64,000 nucleotides of DNA from Purshia tridentata (lineage: Eukaryota > Streptophyta > Magnoliopsida > Rosales > Rosaceae), in assembly GCA_003254885.1 (NCBI GenBank), contig QANT01000886.1, positions 16,869 through 80,868 on the forward strand, given 5' to 3'. Positions 53,110 through 64,000 of the stretch are shown piece after piece. How positions within the stretch are numbered: position 1 is the stretch's first letter; the number at the start of each line of letters is the position of its first letter. Under the pieces are notes generated by a model, which ran no database searches, was not told the origin of the DNA, and saw only the letters and a list, made by a program, of their open reading frames with translations. The position numbers and the translations under genes are program-made.

Positions 53110-55455
53110 GGCCTCTGATTTCAAACTCTAACACATACAGATTCAAGAGGGAGGGAAGGAGAGTAGGGTTTTGGTTTTGGGGGTGGCTTTGAGATTATCG
53201 GTTTGCTGTCCGTGGAAAAGAGGGAGATCCTCCTATTTAATACCTAAGATTTTTTGCGTTTTAGGTAATTTGATGAGTATTGATAAGTTGGCCAATGGCA
53301 AAGAGACACGTGGGTCGGTCTCGGACTTGTTGGTCTTTTCGGTCGAATTTGGGGAGAAATGGGTCCAAATTGTACTTGTTTAGTAAACGAGGAATCGCAG
53401 TTGGGTTTCTAGTGCTGGGTTGCTGGAGATCGTCCACTGCTGAATCAAGGAACCTATTATAGTGTGGCAAAATGAGTTTGAATTCAGTGTCGAGGATATG
53501 GTATTATGGCGATTTGGTCCATTGAGTAGTATGTTCCATGCACGTATATGGTAACTATGATTTTAGTGCGAGCGACCATCATATTCTATGCTAACAAACT
53601 TTTTAGCATGAGCAAGCATGACATTTATCGTAAAAACTTTTTAGTACAAGTAAATACATACTCTAAAGTAATTAACCTTTAACGCGAGCGATAATTGAAT
53701 AATATGGTACTAGTTATTTGGTACGAGCAAACATTACATTCAATGGTAACAAACTTTCTAGAGCGAGCGAGTACACATTCTATAATAACTAACTTTTTGT
53801 TGCGAGTTAGCATTACATTTTATTGTAATTAGCATTTTGAAGCAAGCGAGCATCAAATCTTGTGGTAACTAGCCTTTTGAGGCAAGCAAACATCACACTT
53901 TATGATAACTAGCCTTTTGATGCGAACAAGCATACAATTTATAGTATTTAACCTTCTAGCGTGAGAGAGCATTACATTTATGGTAACTAGCATTTTGGCA
54001 CGAGTAAGCATTACATTCTATAGTAACTAGTCTTTTGGCGCAAGGGAGCATCGCTGTAAAATTCAAATCTATGGAACAAGGCATAGATAAAAGCACAAAT
54101 GCTTTTACTCATTTAGAAGTGCTTTTGGCCCTTTCAAAAGCAATGCCAAATTAACGAGCCCTTCATTGTTTTTTTCTTTTTGTTATTGTACATATTAGAA
54201 CAAGGCATACAATTAAAACAAAAAATTTTCTTACAAAATAACGAATATACAATGTTATATTTTCCCTTAATCACAAATGTCATGTTTAATTACCCACATA
54301 CTAATACATCATACTTATTCTTAAGCACAAATCGTAATTATGTTCTTTATTCTTTTTGTCTTTTTAGTAGATACAGCAACTGCAAATGATCGCAACCATG
54401 AACATTGCTTTATAAAAGTAGAACACATTTTGGAGCTACGCCACGGGGTATGATGTATGTGTAATGCTTGCAAGTTTATCTTTGGGTGCTAATTAACAAA
54501 AGCTTTCAATATGTGGGCAACCCATTTAAGATGAGTTCATTTGTATTTATAGTGTTCATGTTAATCCTTTAATAACGTTTTGTGTTTGTGCCAATCTATA
54601 TACCTAAAATTAAGCTCCACATGAATATGACTTGTGGTCTATTTGTGTTCGTGCTGTATTTGTATTGTGTCTTAAATGGACCAACCATGAGCTATTTTCA
54701 ATTTTATTTTCTTAGTGTGAAAATCTTAATTTATGATATTTTTACTTTATCTTAAATAGATTTTAACCTTTTTTCACTTGAAAATTGAATTTTTTTATTA
54801 AAATGCTGGTTAAGAATGTCAAAAACAATGTTAGACGACATATGTCAACCATAGGTTATACTTTTCCATATAATTGGTTCATATTTTCCACATAGATAAT
54901 TTAACCATAGGTTCAAATAAAATGACAAAAACTTCCTTCTTGTCTTTTGGGAGGGACAATGCAAATTTCTGATATATGATTTAAATAAAGGGTATTTTAG
55001 TTAAATGACATAGCAAATTTATAAGATTAGCTTAGGGGGTGATGGATGAAAAGAAATAGAAATATATAGAATTATAGATAAAAAGGAATTAGAAATATGA
55101 TTAAAAAATTCACCAGGTAACGGAAAACACTACTACAATGACAGAAATACCCATCCTAAAAAATTCGAACTCACCGTTATAAAAATTCGAATGGCACGAT
55201 CGTAAATTACATAAACCGCAAGCCGAAAACAAAGAACCAAAACAATGGAAGGCGAGCGTGGGTTCCCCGCAAACTCGCTTGCATTCTCAAACTCAGAGCA
55301 CTGAAAATCAAATAGCCGTTGTACGGACATCTGGAGTTAGGGTTTTCAAGAAAGCCAAATATTTTATATTTCCTCAGTGTTCGATTTTCGTTATATTAAT
55401 AATAATTCTGCGAGAATTTTGGGACGGAATTAGGGTTTCGCCGTGAGAAATCGTG
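53110..55455. other. Divergent intergenic region, DCP5 to CRWN3
   Basis: Promoters of DCP5 (-) and CRWN3 (+). It contains the degenerate 40-bp minisatellite (53547-54052). At about 54080-54150 the text (aaaagcacaaatgctttt, agtgcttttggccc) resembles hAT-type MITE debris, also seen near 23160-23420. I see no gene. Confidence 0.55.
53547..54052. repeat. Degenerate 40-bp minisatellite, about 12 copies
   Basis: A unit of about 39-40 bp repeats across 500 bp. Its core is ggtaactagccttttgg followed by cgcgagcaagcattacat. The later copies are the most regular, with cores near 53841, 53881, 53921, 53960, 53999 and 54040. Copies differ at many positions, so the array is old. No open frame persists through it. 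Confidence 0.8.
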
Positions 55456-58400
55456 ATGTTCACGCCGCAGAGAAAGTCGCTGGCGCTGACGCCGAGGAGC
55501 GGCGGCGTGCTTTCGAACCATAGGAACGCTGCGAAGGGTAAAGCCGTGGCGTTTGTGGACGGTCTACCGCCGCCATTGGGTTCGCTGAGCGAATTCGGGC
55601 CCAAAAGGACGCCGGACTTGGGCACAGGGGATATGGACGATTGGAGGAGGTTTAAGGAGGCTGGATTGCTTGACGAGGCGGCTTTGGAGCGGAAGGACCG
55701 CCAAGCGCTTGCCGAGAAGGTAGAGAGGCTTAAAACCGAGGTTAGTAACGAAGTCTCTTTTTCTTCTCCCTAACTTTTTGTTTGATTAATTTGATACTGG
55801 TCACTGGGTTATTTCCATATTAATTTTGGGTACCCTTTTTAAGAATTTGTGGGCACTATATGAAGATTCAACCTTTTTGCAAGGGAGCAATTTTGTTTTT
55901 TTGCCTGATATTAATCTTCTAATATATTTGTTGTTGGGCAGCTCTTTGATTACCAGCATAATATGGGACTTCTTCTGATTGAGAATAAAGAGTGGACTTC
56001 AAAGCATAAAGAATTGAGTCAAGCTTTGGCTGAAACTCAAGAGATTCTTAAACGGGAACAGTCTGCTCATTTAATTGCAATGTCTGAAGGAGAGAAGCGG
56101 GAGGAGAATTTGAGGAAAGTATTGATTGCTGAGAAGCAGTGTGTAGCTGAGGTATGATACGTTTCAACTCTGTATGCACTTTCTAGCCGCTGGGCTTGTT
56201 TTGTCAATTTGTATAGTAGATGTTTTTGGGTTAGATTTATGGATATGGATGTATTTCATCACTGCAGCTCGAGAAGGCTTTGCGGAAAATGCAGGAGGAG
56301 CATGCCCAAATGAAGCTTACATCCGAGGCAAAGTTGGCTGATGCAAATGCATTACTTGTTGGAATTGAAGAGAAATCTTTAGAGACAAATAAAAAATTTG
56401 CTGCTGCTGAAGCCAAGCTCGCTGAGGTTAACAGAAAAAGTTCAGAGTTGGAGATGAGATTGCAAGAGGTGGAGACACGGGAAAATATTCTTCAAAGGGA
56501 GCACCTTTCGTTAAGTACAGAGTATGCTCTATGCCCCAAGATACTTGCATTTAGGATGTGCTCGTTTCTAACAAATATAGCCCCTCTGTTCTTATTGATT
56601 GTGAGACATCTTTTCACTTATGATGTAGTCAGTGAAAAATGTCTTCATTTAATTTATTTCTGACATGTCTTTCAGCTATGTTAATGCAAAGTGTACTCTA
56701 TGTTTGCCATCATTATAGTCTATTTTAATAATCATTTTATTCACATTGTTTGGTGCATTTGAATTTTAAAATTAAATCTGACTTGTTATTGTCATTAGGC
56801 GAGAGGCACACAAGGCAGCTTTTTACAAACAAAGAGAAGACTTGCAAGAGCGGGAGAGGAAGCTACAAGAAGGGGAAGAGAGGCTATGCAAGACTCGGAG
56901 AATTCTGAATGAGAGAGAGGAAAAAGCAAATGAAAATGATATGCTTATTAAGCAAAAGGAGAAATACCTTGAAGAGGGGCAAAGTAAGATTGATTTTTCA
57001 AATGCAACGTTGAAAGAGAAGGAAGATGATGTGAATAAACGACTTGCTGACTTAATATCAAAGGAAAAGGTGTGTCTCTTGTCTAGATGAGTTTTTTCAG
57101 CAACTACAATTTCAGTTTTGTTCATTATTTTTCTGTTATGTTAATTTGTTCGCAGGAAGCTGTTTCTGTGAGAAATATCATAGAGATGAAGGAGAAGGAA
57201 TTACATGAATTGGAGGAAAAACTAAGTTTACGAGAAAATGTGAGTCCCAAATCTGATGCATAAATAGTATCAATGGATCACTTTGTTGCATCCATCTCTG
57301 ATGCATATATGGAATTACTGCTGAATTTCTACATTTAGAGTCACAGTTGGTTTGAATGTTATACTATAGTATTCTTCCGGCAGGCAATGGTGTATTATAG
57401 CATTCACTTACTAAAAACTTATCCATTGGAAGCACCAATAGATTATAAATTTATAACCAGGTTTTAAAGCATTAATAGATAATAAAATATCACATGGAAA
57501 GGAGGGGAACAGAATATATGCTGATACATTTCTTGTCCTTTTAATTCCGATGTAAAAGAGCAGAAAAAGAAACTGGAATGCAGAAAATGGCTTTCAATGG
57601 AGGGAGGGAGATCGAATGTTTATTGTCATACAATTGTTCTAGAAGTCTGATACCTTGTATATCTATGGTTTGTTACAGGTGGAGCTTCAAGAGCTGCTTG
57701 ACAAGCAGAGGGCAATTCTTGATACAAAAATGCAGGAGTTTGAGTTGGAAATGGGAGAAAGGAGGAAATCTCTTGACAAGGAACTGACTATCAAAAGAGA
57801 TGCTGTGGAACAAAAGGAATCTGAATTCAACCACAGGGAAGAAATGTTGTTAAAGCAAGAACAATCTTTGCATGAAAAATCAGAGAGGCTGAAGGAGAAA
57901 AATAAGGAACTTGAAGCAAAGTTGAAAAATCTGAAGGAGAAAGAGAAGGCGATCAAAGTCGATGAGAACAAGTTAGAGGAGGAAAGGCAACAAATACTCT
58001 CTGATTTAGACCGCTTTCAGAATCTTAAAGACGAAATTCAGAAGATAAAGGATGAAAACGTGCAACTGGAGCTGCAAATTCATGAAGAGAGAGAGAAACA
58101 GGTAATTACCGACAAGGAGAGGTCAGAACACCTCCGTTTACAGTCAGAACTGCAGCAGGAGATAAAGAATTATAGACTTCGGAATGAGTTGCTTTTGAAG
58201 GAAACTGAAGATTTGAAGCAGGAGAGGGAAAAATTTGAGAAAGAGTGGGAAGATTTGGATGAGAGAAGAGCTGAAGTTAGCAGGGAGCTCAGAAAAATTG
58301 TTGAAGAGAAAGAAAAATTGGAAAAATTACAATGCATGGAAGGAGAAAGGTTGAAAGAAGAGAAACATGCAATGGAGGATTACATAGAGAGGGAGCTTGA

Positions 58401-61387
58401 AAACCTCAAGTTAGAGAAAGAATCATTTGCAGCCCAGATGAGGAATGAGCAGTTGGTTTTATCTGAAAGGGCCCAATTTGAGCATAGTCAGATGGTTCAA
58501 GATTTTGAGTCACGGAGAAGAGATCTTGAGGCTGATATGCAGAAGAGGCAGGACGAAATGGAGAAACACCTGCAGGAAATGGAGAGAGCATTTGAGGAGG
58601 AGAAGGATAGAGAACATACAGATATCAATTACTTGAAGGGAGTTGCTGATAAGCAAAGGGAAGAATTAAGATCTGAAAGGAATAGAATTGAAAAGGAAAG
58701 GGATGAGCTTGCACAGAGCAAGAAGCAGCTGGAAGTAGACCAACTTGAAATACACAAAGATATTGATCAGCTTTGTATGCTTAGCAAGAAGATCAAGCAC
58801 CAGCGGGAACAGCTTATTGAGGAAAGACGTCGATTCCTTGCTTTTGGTGAGAGGATCAAGAGTTGCAAGGACTGTGGAGAATTGACAAGGGAATTTGTAC
58901 TTTCTGATTTCCAAGTACCTCCAATGTACCATGTTGAGGCTGTTACTCTGCCAAGGCTCAGTGATGAATTTTTGAAGAACTCTCAGCATGATTTGGCTGT
59001 TTCTGATTTGGAATATACAGAATCAGGATGGGGAATATCTTTGATCCGCAAATGCAAGTCAATGGTTTCTAAAGTATCTCCAAGTAAAAAAATTGAGAAT
59101 GTTACTGCTGCAGTATCTATGGAGTTACCATCTCTATCATCTAAGCAGATTAATATTGAAGAGAAAGGAAAGGAGCCTAACATGCTTGCCCATGAGGGAG
59201 CAATAGGGCATATCAGTCATGAAGATGAGCCTCACCCATCTTTTAGGATGCCTAACGACTCCAACAATGCTCAACCACTCTTATCTGATAACAACATCAG
59301 AGAGGTGGATGATGGGTATGCTCCATCGATTGATGATCATAGCTTCATTGACAGTAGGGTGAAAGATGTTCCAGAAGATTCTGGGCAATCAGAGTTGAAC
59401 AGTGGTCGGCCAAAACCAGCTAGGGGCCGCAAGTCTAGACTGTCTAGAACACGCACAGTGAAGGCAGTGGTTGAAGATGCAAGGAATTTTCTACGAGATA
59501 CTCCAGAAGAACCATCGAGTGCAAGTATGCTGCCCAATGACAGTGGTTATATTAATGAGGAAAGTCGGGGTGATTCCAGTCTTGCTGAGAAAGCAAATAG
59601 TAGCATTGGAAGGAAAAGGTCGCGTGCTCAGAGCTCTAGGATTACAGAAAGTGAGCAGGACGATTGTGATAGTGAAGGACGTTCTGGTAGTGTCACAGCT
59701 GGTGGGCGCAGGAAGAGGCGACAATCCGTTGCTTCATCTGTGCAAACACCTGGAGAACAGAGATATAATCTCAGACACCGCAAGACGTAAGTTTCTTAAT
59801 GTTCTGTATGAATCATATGGCGCAATGGCTGCTAATTTGGAAGTAAATTACAAATGAGTGTTTGCAGTTTCTGTGGTGTGATCAATATTTGGACCAAATT
59901 CGGCTGAGGATGTGGTAACTGTACAGGTTTTACATACAGGGATGGACTGAAGGTCTTTGAACTTGCATTACACGTGTATGTGTATATCTATAGACTCATA
60001 GATATATTTTTGGTGTGTTATTCTTAGTAATTTTTTGGATTATCACTTTAAGTTTTTCGGACATTTGGAATTCCAACACGATATCAACTCCAGATTTATT
60101 TATGTAGTCTTTGGTTGGACTCTTGGTAAATCAATATATGTTTTGGGAAAATTGGTATTTTAATGCACACATGTTTCAGTCTCTTCAATCCACATGTTTC
60201 TTTCTCTTTTGGGTGACAAAGAACTGCTTCTTGACCCGTATAAGCCTATAAGGGGGTTTGTTTTGGTCAAGGATTAACTGACCAGTTCAACTGTCTAGGT
60301 CCCTATTGTTATATATCAGTATAAAATGTTCATTGTATTCCAGGATAGTCTATTCCAAGTTGTCTAGGCCAACTAATGTCCTAACCAACTTCAGTGCGTA
60401 CTGGGGTGGCATGTTCACTGTCATTTTGAAATGATTGTTCCTAGAGCAATAAAACCACTTGATATCCTTTTTCTAAAAAGAGAAAGGTTTATTGCTAATA
60501 AATAGGTTGTTTGTTACTAAATTGTTACTGGTTTGAGAAATAAATTTGATTCTTTTCAAGTAGTTGGGAGTCTTTCCTATCTTAATCTGAGACAATGTAA
60601 CTTTCGAAAGATTTAAGGACGATGTAATGTTGAACATGGAGAAATTTATTTTGTTGTTTATTTATCTACATAGATATCTTTTAGTGGAATACATGACTTT
60701 TACTGTTTTACATGTGACCTGGTTTGGCATAAACTGTCCAAATTAAGTGCAATTTGATCTTGCCTAATGTGTAGACATTTTCTATGCTGTACCATGTGAG
60801 AAAATGAATGATTATCTGAAGTGTTGTATGAACGTTGATCAGTGTAGGCACAGTCACAGCAGCACCAGCTGCGGCTAAACTGAAAAAGAAGAGGAAGGAA
60901 GAAGTTGGAGGTGGTGGTGGTTTAGAACCAAATCCTGAATCTCTTTCTATATCATCATTGGGTGTGGCTGGTGAGAATGGCCAAACTGCACAGTTGGTGC
61001 AGGTCACAACATTAAAAAGTGTGGAATACTCAGAGGAGCAAGCCGTTAGGGTAAGTAAAAGCCTCCCTTGCATTTTTGGTTTTTTCTAATTTGTGACGGT
61101 TTTTAGCTGAAATTTCTAAAACTGTAGGAAGGCCTTGTAACTTTCTGTTTGTTGTGGTACAGTTCAGAACACCAGAAGTTTTTGATGACGATGCTGATGC
61201 ATCAAAGTTGGTTGAAAATACAGAATTGAGTGTGGATGTTAATGGTACGCCAGAATCTGGTGGTGGCAACTGTAAAGTTGGTGAGAGCGATGATGACTAT
61301 GATGATGATGATGATGATGAGGAGGAGGAGGAGCATCCTGGCGAGAAGTCAATAGGAAAGAAAATCTGGACTTTCTTCACAACATGA
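55456..61387 (+). CDS. CRWN3: CROWDED NUCLEI 3-type lamina-like coiled-coil protein
   Basis: Eight exons join in frame: 55456-55740, 55942-56151, 56268-56521, 56799-57069, 57156-57239, 57679-59786, 60843-61050 and 61163-61387, giving 1,214 residues. MFTPQR at the start is what CRWN3 (At1g68790) shows and CRWN1 does not. After [15 protein letters not shown] the protein is almost continuous coiled coil to about residue 800. Next come [17 protein letters not shown], a Ser-rich tail with basic NLS-like patches (GRKRSR and GGRRKRR), an Asp/Glu run and the conserved end [19 protein letters not shown] proteins form a meshwork under the inner nuclear membrane and control nuclear size and heterochromatin packing. 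The acceptor at 60843 is set by frame; the AG six bases later does not fit. Confidence 0.96.
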
Positions 61388-62018
61388 TGAGCGAAAATCA
61401 AACTCTCGTTCGATAGTCAGAGACTTGGAAAGCTTTGTAATGACTACCTTCTAGTGGGATTTCTTAGAATTTTTTGTTTCTCTTTATCTGCCTTGTAATT
61501 CGGTGAAAAATAGGATTTTTTTTTTTTTTGGGGTGGGAGGAGCAAGATTTCTATGTCCAGGACTTAGCTGAAGAGAGTGTTACCAGGAGGCCAAAAAAAG
61601 AAGAAGAAGATAGTGTTACCAGCTGTAGCACCTGCTAATTGATAATTGGTGCCGTTTTGACACATTTTTGGTTTTTTCCAATCTATTTCCCTTATCTAGA
61701 GATGTATACACTTTAATGTTTTTCCTTTATTGAAAAAATAATTAAGTTCTGTGATCAATGGTTTGAACCCTGTTTAGCCAAATGATTCGAGCTGATATAT
61801 ATAGTGCTAGTAAATTCATCTCTTCATTTTCATACTGTTTTATTACTTTGTGTTTGTAGAATGGTTCTCTATATTGTTTTATGAATGAAAGTCATAAATT
61901 GACATTAAATTATGACCGAGTGAATTAGCCATGAAATCTAGTTCTCATTGAATGAGATTTATAAAAGATGTGACTACAATGCAAGTAACTAGGGAATAAG
62001 AGATACACAATACACTAA
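61388..62018. other. CRWN3 3' flank
   Basis: Probable 3' UTR to about 61500, then non-coding DNA with a T/G-rich run at about 61516-61535 and a poly(A) insertion at 61576-61622. No gene is visible. Confidence 0.6.
61576..61622 (+). mobile_element. Micro-retroposon: gaggcc + A7/GAA run, 11-bp TSD
   Basis: agtgttaccag at 61576-61586 is repeated exactly at 61612-61622. The insert is gaggcc, seven A and an aag-rich tail. Its GGCC-A(n) junction agrees with the insertions at 25020 and 42856. Confidence 0.55.
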
Positions 62019-63024
62019 GGCCATGTTTGTTTGGCCGTAATCCATTGTCAGGAATGGGAATAGGTTTTCATTCCAGTGTTTGGTTGGTCTGAAAAGTAAT
62101 CAAACCATGGAATTGACCTTTGTTGACTGTAATCTAATTACACTAAAGTGGGGGAATTGAAATACCAGCTAGAGGGTGGTATTTCTATTCCATAGTACAT
62201 ATGGAATGTACAATTACAACAAATACCCTTTTATCAATAACTCACGCTTTCCTCACTGCCTCATTTTCTTCGTCGTCTTCTTACTGATGACCATAGTTTA
62301 AGTCAGTTAAAGCTCTGCACTTTTTACCTCTCTCTCTCCATCGCCAAATCAGTCTTCTTTTTTTCTTAGTTTTTCTTACCCATATTAATCTCAAAACACC
62401 CAAATTAAGAAGAAAGCTTCTAAATCACAAAACACAAATACCCATATCGATCATTAAAAATAAGGATAAATGCATATTGAGAGAGAAGCCTAGAAATTGA
62501 ATTGGGTCCTAGAGATTGTGCGAAAAAAGAGACGCTTGAGAGAGAGTGAAGCTGTTTTTTTTATTTTAAAAAAAGATTAATGTGGGTTTTTCATTGAGGA
62601 ACTTTTCAAAACATTTTGCTATGGGGATGATTGGCTGCTAAAAAAGAACATGGGAAAGTTGCAGAGATACCCAGAATGAACAAGGCCATCAATTATCTTT
62701 AATTTTTTTTCGATATATATATCAGGCAAACAATCATGAACATATTTTATATATATATATAAGAATGATATTTTTCAAAACTAAAAACAATAAAGATAAA
62801 TGTTAATTTCTTTCTAATTTTTTTTTTTTTGCATTTAAAGATAAAATGGGTATTATAGGAAAATTGTTAAAATTTTGGTTTAGGGTTTTAATTCTCTTGT
62901 CTCAATTCCCAACTTATGCCAAACACTGGAATAGTAATTCATAAAATCATTACATTACGAAATAATTAGGAATGGAATACAATTCACATTCCCATTATAA
63001 CATTCCGGTCAAACAAATGAGGCC
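62019..63024. mobile_element. Non-autonomous PIF/Harbinger-type element, 1.0 kb
   Basis: The ends are inverted: the left reads ggccatgtttgtttggccg and the reverse complement of the right reads ggcctcatttgtttgaccg. TAA lies directly outside both ends (62016-62018 and 63025-63027), the target duplication expected for PIF/Harbinger (Tourist-like) elements. The inside is AT-rich and lacks any transposase-like frame, so the element would depend on an enzyme from elsewhere. Confidence 0.78.
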
Positions 63025-63026
63025 TA

Positions 63027-63170
63027 AGGGTGCACACGGATCGGTTATCCAATCCACAATATGCGGTATAGCAATTTTCATATTTATATCCGATCCACAA
63101 ATTCGGATATCCACAAAATCGGATCGGATCGGATCGGATAACGGATAATATCCAAATAATAACATAAAAA
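63027..63170. mobile_element. Possible hAT-type end with ATCGG repeats
   Basis: Directly beside the Harbinger element the text begins agggtgcacacggatcgg, reminiscent of hAT termini of the GGGTG-CAC type. Tandem copies of the pentamer ATCGG follow at about 63118-63139. The other end is not identified. Confidence 0.3.
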
Positions 63171-63310
63171 TTATTTAGCAATTGCACAACATAAAAATCA
63201 TCCCTCAAATTAATTCAATAGTTACACAACATGAATTTCAAAAATTAAGACAAGCCTCAAACATAACAAGTTTCTACTTTCTAGTATTTCTAAATTTTAT
63301 ACTATATATA

Positions 63311-64000
63311 TTGGGTTAACTGCAATTTAGTACCTCAGGTTTGGGTCAAATTGCAAATTGGTACCCCTAATTTTTTTTTGAATTTTTTGGTACCCCCATC
63401 TTCATTTTTTTTGCAAATACATACCTCCGTCAACTATTCTGTCTAAAAGTCTGTTAAATGCTGATGTGGTACTGACACATATGTCAAATGTCTGCCAGAT
63501 ATAGCCACGTGGACAAATAAATAATAAAATATTACAAAAAAATTTTAAAACAAAAAAAAAGAAATAAATTATAAAAAAAAATTTTAAAAATCCACAATTA
63601 AATAATAAAAAACTCACAAGAACACTAAACCCATCAATCCCATTATCATCATCTCCATCATTACCCACCTTAAACTTCAACAATCCCAAACCCAGAACAA
63701 CCTCCTCCTCTCTCCCCTACCTGGTACGAAACTGACGCCCATCTCTCTCATTCATTACTCCAGCACCTATTATAGAACAAAAATACCAAAAAAAGAAAAA
63801 CGAAACGAAATCAAGAGTTCATCTTTTGGGTTCAATACTACGAGCATCAATTAAAAATTTGATGAAATTATTGATCTAAGCTAACCAGCTCATCTTCTAC
63901 TGCTTCTTTTTTCTATAGATCTTCTTCTTCTTCCTTCTTTTTTCTCTTTTGTTTTGTCTGTGTTTTTTTTTATGGTGAGGTGGGGCGGGGCTGGGCGGGA
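63311..64000. repeat. Dispersed repeat fragment, runs off the window
   Basis: The text gggttaactgcaatttagta, ctcaggtttgggtcaaatt and aaattggtacccc resembles a common plant interspersed repeat in which such phrases recur. A related style of text lies at about 10065-10480. No coding frame is visible and the right border is outside the window. Confidence 0.4.

Noticed and set aside
55456-61387. CRWN1 as the identity of the lamina-like gene
   Set aside because: The MFTPQR start matches the CRWN3 type; CRWN1-type proteins begin differently. Nearby CLE and TCP genes agree with CRWN3.

Overview
The window is 64 kb of AT-rich nuclear DNA from a flowering plant, most likely a rosid eudicot; I cannot fix the family from sequence alone. 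The plant origin is clear: multi-exon genes with GT-AG introns, a TCP transcription factor, a CLE peptide precursor, CHUP1, CROWDED NUCLEI and DCP5 homologues, and MITE-type transposons. I reconstructed eleven protein-coding genes; in every multi-exon model the exons join in frame. I recognised no tRNA, rRNA, CRISPR array or known microRNA. One base (41866) is undetermined.

Layout. 1-8 kb: gene-free, AT-rich. 7972-9324 (-): intronless, GC-rich aspartic protease. 12508-13710 (+): CYC/TB1-type TCP factor, perhaps with a short extra 3' exon at 14391-14424. 19222-22164 (-): YJU2/CCDC130-type splicing factor, 7 exons, the first carrying only the ATG. 24019-24417 (+): CLE peptide. 27688-30328 (+): plastid ArsA-like P-loop ATPase, 7 exons. 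30720-35140 (-): CHUP1. 37759-41123 (-): plastid SLH-domain coiled-coil protein, 11 exons. 42016-43581 (-): cytochrome b561. 45917-47789 (+): TauD/clavaminate-synthase-like 2-oxoglutarate dioxygenase. 48573-53109 (-): DCP5 mRNA-decapping/P-body protein. 55456-61387 (+): CRWN3-type lamina-like protein. 61.4-64 kb: transposon-derived DNA including a 1.0 kb Harbinger-type element with a TAA target duplication.

The genes do not form one pathway. Their order looks like a less rearranged version of neighbourhoods that Arabidopsis has split up: recalled locus numbers place the homologues in three short runs (At1g68790-68800: CRWN3, CLE12, TCP12; At3g25680-25700: SLH protein, CHUP1, aspartic protease; At1g26090-26110: ArsA-like, cytochrome b561, DCP5). 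Here the three runs are interleaved, as expected if Arabidopsis lost alternate copies after genome duplication. The SLH protein and CHUP1, both chloroplast-associated, stay in tandem.

The most unusual signal outside the genes is a recurrent class of tiny insertions: a few bases plus a poly(A) run, flanked by 11-20 bp direct repeats. They look like extremely 5'-truncated retroposons, and several share a GGCC-A(n) 3' end. Other structure: a degenerate 40-bp minisatellite between DCP5 and CRWN3, a 113-bp tandem duplication upstream of the splicing-factor gene, a 22-bp repeat packed with CATGCA motifs, and a direct repeat that copies an exon/donor boundary of the SLH gene.
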